Part shown: positions 6,112 to 10,919 of the stretch, one piece after another
Layout of the letters: each line of letters starts with the position of its first letter
Numbering within the stretch: the stretch's first letter is position 1
Origin: Alectryocaccomicrobium faecavium
GTDB taxonomy: Bacteria; Bacillota; Clostridia; Christensenellales; Aristaeellaceae
DNA length: 10,919 nucleotides
Reading direction: 5' to 3'
NCBI GenBank assembly: GCA_018713425.1
Contig: DVOT01000176.1
Coordinates: forward strand, 1 to 10,919
Position numbers and translations under genes: made by a program
Notes under the pieces: model-generated
The model's input: only the letters and a program-made list of their open reading frames with translations
Databases searched by the model: none
What the model was told of the DNA's origin: nothing

Positions 6112-6134
6112 AAATCCAAAATTTCATATATACT
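6106..6134 (+). promoter_or_regulatory. Near-consensus SigA promoter of the Crp/Fnr-family regulator gene
   Basis: TTGACA (6106-6111), a 17-base spacer and TATACT (6129-6134) match the consensus at eleven of twelve positions with ideal spacing. The start would be near 6141, giving a leader of about 24 bases with GGAGG at 6153-6157 before the ATG at 6165. Confidence 0.85.
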
Positions 6135-6164
6135 GGCCCCAGCAAAATATTTGGAGGCGCAAGC

Positions 6165-6824
6165 ATGACCCTGGACACATTTTTCCCCATCTGGAACCAG
6201 CTTACACCGCAGGAACAGAGCCTTTTGCGCCAAAATGCTGTGGAACGCGACTTGCCCAAGGGGACTGTGCTCAGCGCCGGGCCCCAGGATTGCACCGGCC
6301 TGCTCGCCGTGCAAAGCGGCCAGTTGCGCGCGTTCATCCTTTCGGAAGAAGGACGGGAGGTCACCATTTATCGCCTGCTGGAGCGGGACATTTGCCTGTT
6401 TTCCGCCTCCTGCATGTTGCAAAGCCTGCAATTCGATGTTTCTATCGAAGTGGAAAAAGACGCCCGATTGTGGGTGATCGCCGCCGAGGCCTATCAGCGC
6501 GTGATGCAGGAATCCGCCCCGCTTGCCAATTATACCAACCAGCTGATGGCCATGCGCTTTTCCGAAGTGATGTGGCTGATGGAACAAATTTTGTGGAAGA
6601 GTATGGACAAGCGCCTGGCCGCCTTTCTGCTGGAAGAAAGCGCGCTGAGCGGCGATTCCTGCGTTCGCCTCACGCACGAAAAGATCGCCGCCCATCTGGG
6701 AACAGCCCGCGAAGTGGTCACGCGCATGCTGCGCTATCTTCAGGGCGAAAACCTGGTGCGGCTCGCCCGGGGCGAAGTGCAGATCCTGCATCCGGAAAAC
6801 CTGCGCGCGCTGGCGGAAGCCTAA
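6165..6824 (+). CDS. Crp/Fnr-family transcriptional regulator
   Basis: 219-residue regulator with an N-terminal cyclic-nucleotide-binding-like beta-roll (about 8-115), a long dimerisation helix (about 118-148) and a C-terminal winged helix-turn-helix (about 168-205, LTHEKIAAHLGTAREVVTRML). The HTH strongly matches the Crp/Fnr family. The sensor domain has C43, C77 and C83, the last two in the DICLFSASCM segment typical of a clostridial subgroup, with a further C166 just before the HTH. There is no N-terminal four-cysteine FNR cluster motif, so an oxygen-labile cluster is not assured; thiol, heme or small-ligand sensing are all possible. The ATG at 6165 follows GGAGG by seven bases and a near-consensus promoter, so longer in-frame extensions upstream are not used. 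Its divergent placement against the oxygen-defence operon suggests that it controls that operon and itself. Confidence 0.93.
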   Translation: MTLDTFFPIWNQLTPQEQSLLRQNAVERDLPKGTVLSAGPQDCTGLLAVQSGQLRAFILSEEGREVTIYRLLERDICLFSASCMLQSLQFDVSIEVEKDARLWVIAAEAYQRVMQESAPLANYTNQLMAMRFSEVMWLMEQILWKSMDKRLAAFLLEESALSGDSCVRLTHEKIAAHLGTAREVVTRMLRYLQGENLVRLARGEVQILHPENLRALAEA

Positions 6825-6838
6825 AGAATCCCTTTTAT

Positions 6839-6863
6839 ACCCGGCCAGTTGGCCGGGTTTTTG
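6839..6863 (+). terminator. Rho-independent terminator of the Crp/Fnr gene
   Basis: ACCCGGCCA (6839-6847) and TGGCCGGGT (6850-6858) form a GC-rich nine-base inverted repeat with a very tight centre, followed by a run of five Ts (6858-6862). It starts 14 bases after the stop codon, so the regulator is monocistronic and the ECF sigma gene needs its own promoter. Confidence 0.9.
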
Positions 6864-6880
6864 TTAACTTTATAAAACTC

Positions 6881-6914
6881 CTCCAATTTCCTCCCGCACC
6901 GGGGTCTAATGGAC
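6881..6914 (+). promoter_or_regulatory. Candidate ECF-type autoregulated promoter
   Basis: Between the terminator and the sigma gene, GTCTAATGGACAG (6904-6916) resembles the -10 region found before many clostridial ECF sigma genes. The matching -35 is not clear: CTCCAATTT at 6881-6889 lies at a plausible distance but lacks a clean AAC core. Autoregulation is therefore only a suggestion. Confidence 0.33.
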
Positions 6915-6946
6915 AGAAAGCCAAAACACAAAAGGAGGGAAACGCC

Positions 6947-7411
6947 TTGGACAAAGCGGAATTTTCGCGCCGCGTTCTCGCCTGCCAAAACCGCCTGTAT
7001 CGCGTTGCCATCGCCATTCTGCGCACCGATGCGGACGCACAGGACGCTGCCCAGGAAGCGCTCCTGCGTGCGTGGAAGCATCTGCCCAGTCTGAAAGACG
7101 CGCGCTATTTCGAAACCTGGCTTCTGCGCATCTTGATCCGCGAATGCCAACGCGCGCTGAAGCGGCGCGGCAAACGGCCGCTTCCGGCAGAAAGCCATTG
7201 GCTGGAAAACCGCGCCGCGCCCAGCGATTCTGGCGCGGATCTGCGCGACGCGTTAAACCAATTGGAGCTCAAATACCGCCTGCCAGTGGTTTTGCACTAT
7301 ATCGAAGGATATTCCTACGCGCAGGTTGCGGAACTTCTGCGCCTTTCCGAAAGTGCGGCTGCGTGGCGGACGCGGCAGGGCGTGGAAAAGCTGCGAAATC
7401 TCTTACTATGA
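6947..7411 (+). CDS. ECF-type RNA polymerase sigma factor
   Basis: 154-residue extracytoplasmic-function sigma factor, which directs RNA polymerase to a small regulon. Region 2 spans about residues 8-75, with DAQDAAQEALLRAW (30-43) for core binding and FETWLLRILIREC (55-67) for -10 recognition. Region 4 spans about 100-154, with LNQLELKYRLPVVLHYIEGYSYAQVAELL followed by the recognition helix. The turn after the first HTH helix reads SESAAAWRTRQG, somewhat unlike the common GTVKSRLHRGR. The start is a TTG at 6947: AAAGGAGGG (6931-6939) lies eight bases before it and the family N-terminus begins there; no ATG fits. The stop codon at 7409-7411 abuts the AGGAGG of the next gene, whose product is probably its anti-sigma or sensor partner. 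Confidence 0.92.
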   Translation: MDKAEFSRRVLACQNRLYRVAIAILRTDADAQDAAQEALLRAWKHLPSLKDARYFETWLLRILIRECQRALKRRGKRPLPAESHWLENRAAPSDSGADLRDALNQLELKYRLPVVLHYIEGYSYAQVAELLRLSESAAAWRTRQGVEKLRNLLL

Positions 7412-7424
7412 GGAGGCGAACCGC

Positions 7425-8684
7425 ATGAATCCCAAACCAATTCCCTGGAAACAGGCTTATCCAGACGCACCTGCGTCCTTTACCTGCGCGCTGGAAAAAA
7501 CGCTCACGAACCTGGAGGAAATCCGACCCGCAAGGCGGCGCATCCCTCTGCGCGCGGCTCTCGTCGCGGCGGTGCTTTTCTCGCTGGCCGCAGGGATGGC
7601 AACGGCATGGGTCAGGCACTGGAGCATCGCGGACTTTTTGCGCCAGGACGTGGCCCTTCCACCACAGGAAGCCGCGCAAATCGCTGGTGCCGCGCGCGAA
7701 GCATCGGTGAAAAATCTCGGCAGCGATAGCAACGGCGTTTTGCGCATGACCGTACGCGAGGCGGTGTACGACGGCATGGAAATGCTGGTGCTGGTAGAGG
7801 TCGCGCCAGAACACGATGATTGCTATCCGGTAGACTGGCTGACGGAATGGTGGCAGGAGTCGCTTCCGCAGGAAGAGCTGGAGCGGCGCACGGGCAAGCG
7901 AATTGTGGAAACGGGCGAGTGCTTCTTTTTGCCCCCGCACCGCATGCCAACGGGTCGCGAACCCGTTTACGAGGATGCGAAAGGCGGCGAATATACCACG
8001 ACCTTCGATGTGAAGCGGGAGGACAATTCGCTCGTGTACCTGCTTACCGTGCGGCCGGGCGAGGGAACTTATATGGACGAGGAAGAGAGCGTATTTTGCG
8101 TGATGCCCTGCTCGCGGCTCGATCCGCTCGCCGTGCGGCTGGAAATTGAGCGCTTCTCCCATCCTGAAGTGGGAGAACTGGTGATAAACGGCGCGTTCGA
8201 TGAAGCACTGCTCACCCTTCGCGGCGCTGCGCTTACGCGCACGCCGCTAAACGCGCATCTGGCCATCGATTTCATCCTGCCCACATCCGCCACGCCGCCC
8301 GCCAGCAGCGATCTCGTATATTTCACACAAGGCGGTGTGTTTTATCACGCAGTCAGCGACTGCATGGGCATGGATTCCAACCTTGCGGAACATAGAACGG
8401 TAACGGAGGCGGAATCGCTTGGCAAAGAGCCCTGCCCCAACTGCATTCTCGTACTGCCGGAAATGCGCTTCGCGCTTCTGGCAGAAGACGGCCGCAATCT
8501 GGAAATGGGCCAAAGCAGCGTTGAAATCTCGAATAGCGGCCCCTGGGGCGCAGCCGATGGATTCCGGCAAACCATGGATCTGACCAGCGTTTTGCCCGAA
8601 ACCTGCGTGCTCCAGGTGCTGAACGCGGCCACCGGCGAGGTGCTTGCGGAACTGCCCTGCAATATCCACTTTGGCGCAAATTGA
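7425..8684 (+). CDS. Membrane-anchored putative anti-sigma/sensor protein with YH-C-CxxC motif
   Basis: 419-residue protein with a short cytoplasmic N-terminus (1-39), one transmembrane segment (about 40-63, preceded by ARRR) and a large exterior domain. This layout, plus its place directly after an ECF sigma gene with AGGAGG overlapping the sigma stop codon, suggests an anti-sigma factor or partner that holds the sigma until a surface signal arrives. The N-terminal PWKQAYPDAPASFTCALEKTL piece resembles the opening of other clostridial sigma partners. The outer part is mostly beta-like. Near 306-340 it has FYHAVSDCMGM followed by TEAESLGKEPCPNC, with H308, C313, C337 and C340, a short motif domain seen in various Firmicutes surface proteins and a possible metal site. 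The anti-sigma function is inferred from context, and no direct sigma-binding zinc motif (HX3CX2C) is visible. Confidence 0.72.
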   Translation: MNPKPIPWKQAYPDAPASFTCALEKTLTNLEEIRPARRRIPLRAALVAAVLFSLAAGMATAWVRHWSIADFLRQDVALPPQEAAQIAGAAREASVKNLGSDSNGVLRMTVREAVYDGMEMLVLVEVAPEHDDCYPVDWLTEWWQESLPQEELERRTGKRIVETGECFFLPPHRMPTGREPVYEDAKGGEYTTTFDVKREDNSLVYLLTVRPGEGTYMDEEESVFCVMPCSRLDPLAVRLEIERFSHPEVGELVINGAFDEALLTLRGAALTRTPLNAHLAIDFILPTSATPPASSDLVYFTQGGVFYHAVSDCMGMDSNLAEHRTVTEAESLGKEPCPNCILVLPEMRFALLAEDGRNLEMGQSSVEISNSGPWGAADGFRQTMDLTSVLPETCVLQVLNAATGEVLAELPCNIHFGAN

Positions 8685-8699
8685 ATCGCCAAGAAGGAA

Positions 8700-8733
8700 T
8701 TGCCGCCACACCCATCGAATGTTTCCCTATACT
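8700..8733 (+). promoter_or_regulatory. Weak candidate promoter before the BNR gene
   Basis: TATACT at 8728-8733 is a good -10 hexamer, but only poor -35 matches lie upstream (GCCACA at 8705-8710 with a 17-base spacer, or TTGCCG at 8700-8705 with 22). No terminator is seen after the stop codon at 8684, so read-through from the sigma operon is equally possible. Confidence 0.28.
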
Positions 8734-8755
8734 TTGTCTGCCGGGAGGATCCGAT

Positions 8756-9760
8756 ATGGAAAAGCGTCTCTGTGCCCCCGACTACCTGCTCTTCGAGGAA
8801 GGGAAGTATTTCAAAAGCTGCCATGCGTCCAGCATTCTCGTGCTGAAAGACGGCACGGTTCTGGTGGCCTACTTTGCCGGCGACCACGAAAAGGCCGACA
8901 ACGTGGGCATCTGGCTTTCGCGCTGCGAAGGCGGCGCGTGGGAACCGCCGCGCGAAATCGCCAAGGTCGCGCCAGTGGCGCACTGGAACCCGGTTCTGAT
9001 GGAGATCGCAGATGGCGTGCGGCTGGTATTCAAAGTGGGGGCGGAAATCGCGGATTGGCTGAGTTGGACCATGACTTCGCGCGATGGCGGGCGTACGTGG
9101 AGCAAGCCGCGTCCCTATGGCGAAGCGTGCGGCCCCGTGCGCACGAAACCCATCCGGCTGGCGGACGGGCGGCTGCTGGCAGGCAATTCCGAAGAAAAGA
9201 CCACCGACCGGCTGCGCTGGCGGACATTCGCCGATGTTTCAACGGATGACGGCGCGCACTTTTCCCGCCTCGCACCCATTCCCATCGAGAACGACTGCGC
9301 GGACGCGCCGAACTACATTGCAGGAGCGGGCGCGATTCAGCCCGCGCTGTGGGAAGATGTGCCCGAGCATGTACACGCCTTTTTGCGCACGACGGGCGGC
9401 TACCTTTTCCGCTCGGACAGTGGGGATGGAGGGCAGAGCTGGTGCCCGGCTTACAACACCGGCCTTCCCAACAACAACAGCGGCATCGACGCCGTTTTTG
9501 CGCAGGGCAGTGTCTATCTGGTGCTCAATCCCGTTTCGCAAAACTGGGGCGCGCGCACGCCGCTTGCCATCCTCCGCTCGCAAGACGGCGGCGAACACTT
9601 CGAACCGTTCTTCACGCTGGAAGATATGCCATGGGACGAAAAGGAAAACAAGAGCGCGGAGTTTTCCTACCCGGCCATGGTGTTCGATGGGAGGGCTCTC
9701 CACATCTCCTATACCTATATGCGCAGGAGCATCGCCTACCGGCGCATTGCGCTGCCTTGA
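8756..9760 (+). CDS. Asp-box (BNR) beta-propeller protein, sialidase-like
   Basis: 334-residue protein of the sialidase-like BNR superfamily (six-bladed propeller). Four Asp-box repeats of the S-x-D-x-G-x-[TS]-W/F type are visible: SRDGGRTW (108-115), STDDGAHF (162-169), SGDGGQSW (222-229) and SQDGGEHF (275-282). The repeats establish the fold but not the reaction. Neither the FRIP motif nor a clear sialidase arginine triad is obvious, so calling it an exo-alpha-sialidase would go too far; other glycan-processing roles are possible. There is no signal peptide or membrane segment, so it should act in the cytoplasm on imported sugars. The ATG at 8756 follows GGGAGG (8743-8748) at about seven bases; an in-frame ATG at 8681 overlaps the previous gene's end without a ribosome site. 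No sugar transporter is visible nearby. Confidence 0.82.
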   Translation: MEKRLCAPDYLLFEEGKYFKSCHASSILVLKDGTVLVAYFAGDHEKADNVGIWLSRCEGGAWEPPREIAKVAPVAHWNPVLMEIADGVRLVFKVGAEIADWLSWTMTSRDGGRTWSKPRPYGEACGPVRTKPIRLADGRLLAGNSEEKTTDRLRWRTFADVSTDDGAHFSRLAPIPIENDCADAPNYIAGAGAIQPALWEDVPEHVHAFLRTTGGYLFRSDSGDGGQSWCPAYNTGLPNNNSGIDAVFAQGSVYLVLNPVSQNWGARTPLAILRSQDGGEHFEPFFTLEDMPWDEKENKSAEFSYPAMVFDGRALHISYTYMRRSIAYRRIALP

Positions 9761-9808
9761 GAAAAATGGCCTTGAAAGAAGCAGGCGAAAAATGGAGCGT
9801 TTTGAAAC

Positions 9809-10510
9809 ATGAATAGCGTTTTGATTATAGACGATGACAAGGAGCTTTGTGCCTTGATGAAAAAATGCGTGGAACAGGAAAATTTGTCCGCGATGGTGGC
9901 GTATGGCGGTTTGGAAGGTCTGCGGCTGCTGGAAGAAAACAAGGACGCCTGTTCCCTGATCATTTTGGATGTGATGATGCCGGATATGGACGGCTTTCAG
10001 GTATTGCAGAAAATCCGGGCAAAAAGCAATGTGCCGGTACTGATGCTGACCGCCAGAAGCGATGAGGAAGATAAAGTTTCCGGCCTGCGGCTGGGGGCGG
10101 ACGATTACCTGACAAAGCCTTTTGGCATTAACGAGCTGATGGCCCGCGTCAATTCCCTGATCCGGCGCTATACCACCTTAAATCCCGTAACCGGAAACGA
10201 GTCTGCCACCATGCTGCTGAAAGGTATGGTGATTGATAAAATCAGTCGGACGGTGACCGTGCAAAATCTTCCGGTAGAGCTGACCGGCAAGGAATTTGAC
10301 CTGCTTGTGTTTCTGGCGGAGAGTAAGGGCCGGGTATTTACCAAAAAGCAGATTTACACGCAGGTATGGGCGGAGGAATACGCCTTTGACGACAGCAACA
10401 TTATGTCCTTTATCAGCAAACTGCGGAAAAAAATCGAGCCAAATCCAGAACAGCCCTTTTACATCCAGACCGTCCGTGGCGTGGGGTATCGGTTCAATAA
10501 GGAGGCGTGA
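9809..10510 (+). CDS. OmpR/PhoB-family response regulator
   Basis: 233-residue DNA-binding response regulator of a two-component system. The receiver domain (about 2-118) has the acidic pocket D8-D10, phospho-acceptor D54 in IILDVMMPDMDGF, T81 in LMLTARSDEEDK and K103 in DDYLTKPF. The C-terminal winged-helix effector domain (about 135-230) has LTGKEFDLLVFLAESKGRVF and ends with the usual TVRGVGYRF. The overall look is close to the VanR-like regulators common in gut Firmicutes. The ATG at 9809 has a moderate GGAG at 9794-9797. The histidine kinase gene follows two bases after the stop, so they are co-transcribed. Base usage here differs sharply from the genes to the left (GCGC is almost absent), suggesting separate origin. 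The target genes, probably downstream, are outside the window. Confidence 0.96.
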   Translation: MNSVLIIDDDKELCALMKKCVEQENLSAMVAYGGLEGLRLLEENKDACSLIILDVMMPDMDGFQVLQKIRAKSNVPVLMLTARSDEEDKVSGLRLGADDYLTKPFGINELMARVNSLIRRYTTLNPVTGNESATMLLKGMVIDKISRTVTVQNLPVELTGKEFDLLVFLAESKGRVFTKKQIYTQVWAEEYAFDDSNIMSFISKLRKKIEPNPEQPFYIQTVRGVGYRFNKEA

Positions 10511-10512
10511 GC

Positions 10513-10919
10513 ATGGAGGTGAACCTTTATCTGCTGCTGGCCTTATGGATTGCCCTGCTGGTGATCGCTTACCTTTTGGCAAAACTTCACCGCGTCCGGG
10601 GCCAGCTTTCCCTGATTAAAGATGCCCTGGCGGATATAAAGAACGGGAACCTAAATCGCCGCGTACTGGCGCGGGAAAGCGACTTGACGAAGCAAATCTG
10701 CTATGACATCAACGAAATTGCTATGGGCAGCCAAGCCCGACTGATTCAGCAAAAGCAATCCGAGCAGGCGTATAAACGGCTGATGACAAGCCTTTCCCAT
10801 GACGTGAAAACGCCGCTTGCCTCTCTGGTGGGCTATTTGGAGGCCGTGGAAAGCAAGATGGTGACAGGAGCCGAGCAGGAAGAATATATTCGGGTGGCTA
10901 CGGAAAAAGCCCATCACCT
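10513..10919 (+). CDS. Sensor histidine kinase, N-terminal part (cut by window edge)
   Basis: First 135 codons of a membrane histidine kinase, continuing past the right edge. A single transmembrane segment (about 4-23, LYLLLALWIALLVIAYLLAK) begins almost at the N-terminus with essentially no exterior domain, so the signal is probably sensed in or at the membrane, or through a partner. A HAMP-like linker follows (about 30-70, with DIKNGNLNRRV), then the HisKA dimerisation helix with the H-box SLSHDVKTPLASL; H96 is the expected phosphorylation site. The ATG at 10513 follows GGAGG (10501-10505), which lies inside the end of the response regulator gene two codons from its stop. The ATP-binding domain is not in view. 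Kinases with one short membrane anchor are often paired with ABC transporters sensing cell-envelope antibiotics (family knowledge, not shown here). Confidence 0.93.
   Translation, partial: MEVNLYLLLALWIALLVIAYLLAKLHRVRGQLSLIKDALADIKNGNLNRRVLARESDLTKQICYDINEIAMGSQARLIQQKQSEQAYKRLMTSLSHDVKTPLASLVGYLEAVESKMVTGAEQEEYIRVATEKAHH

Noticed and set aside
5913..6164. Upstream extension of the Crp/Fnr protein by 84 residues
   Set aside because: It would run through a near-consensus promoter and the divergent gene's start; GGAGG and the family N-terminus support the ATG at 6165.
6290..6946. Long open frame upstream of the ECF sigma gene, overlapping the Crp/Fnr gene
   Set aside because: It is out of frame with the Crp/Fnr gene and passes through a terminator. 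Recognisable sigma sequence begins only at the TTG at 6947 with its own ribosome site.
10651..10917. Leftward open frame opposite the histidine kinase
   Set aside because: The plus strand shows a clear H-box and HAMP-like linker; the antisense frame has no start signal or family resemblance.

Overview
The window looks like a chromosomal stretch from a fairly GC-rich, strictly anaerobic, Gram-positive bacterium (Firmicutes, Clostridia-like). This is inferred from strong AGGAGG-type ribosome binding sites, consensus SigA-type promoters, a desulfoferrodoxin and rubrerythrin oxygen-defence set, a siroheme reductase of the small clostridial type, and an ECF sigma/membrane partner pair of the kind common in gut Clostridia. 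I cannot name a genus from this sequence alone. No tRNA, rRNA, CRISPR array or insertion sequence was seen.

Layout. (1) Positions 1-3033, minus strand: a tight three-gene operon encoding a small phasin-like coiled-coil protein, an AarF/UbiB-family atypical kinase with a C-terminal membrane hairpin, and peptidase T, whose C-terminus lies beyond the left edge. (2) 3034-3182: a divergent control region with a SigA-like promoter and an inverted repeat whose half-site recurs over the -10 box. (3) 3183-4115, plus strand: a stand-alone siroheme/4Fe-4S sulfite/nitrite reductase-like protein with a built-in ferredoxin domain, followed by a strong hairpin shared with the convergent operon. (4) 4212-6013, minus strand: an operon of a DUF134-NifX-like fusion protein, a rubrerythrin carrying a rubredoxin domain at each end, and desulfoferrodoxin. 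This is an oxidative-stress and iron-sulfur module. (5) 6014-6164: back-to-back consensus promoters whose two -35 hexamers are the arms of one palindrome, plus a second perfect palindrome just downstream of the leftward start. (6) 6165-6824, plus strand: a Crp/Fnr-family regulator with cysteines in its sensor domain, then a rho-independent terminator. (7) 6947-8684: an ECF sigma factor (TTG start) and its likely membrane-anchored anti-sigma or sensor partner, which carries an unusual Cys/His motif domain. (8) 8756-9760: an intracellular Asp-box (BNR) beta-propeller protein related to sialidases. (9) 9809 to the right edge: an OmpR-type response regulator and the start of its histidine kinase, with base composition clearly unlike the rest, suggesting horizontal acquisition.

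How the parts may work together: the Crp/Fnr regulator and the oxygen-defence operon share one promoter region, so they are probably co-regulated or mutually regulated. The superoxide reductase makes peroxide, which rubrerythrin reduces. The DUF134-NifX protein plausibly acts as a metal- or cluster-linked regulator or carrier for this operon. The most interesting observations are that divergent switch, a possible internal translation start inside the DUF134-NifX gene, the double-rubredoxin rubrerythrin, and the foreign-looking two-component system.
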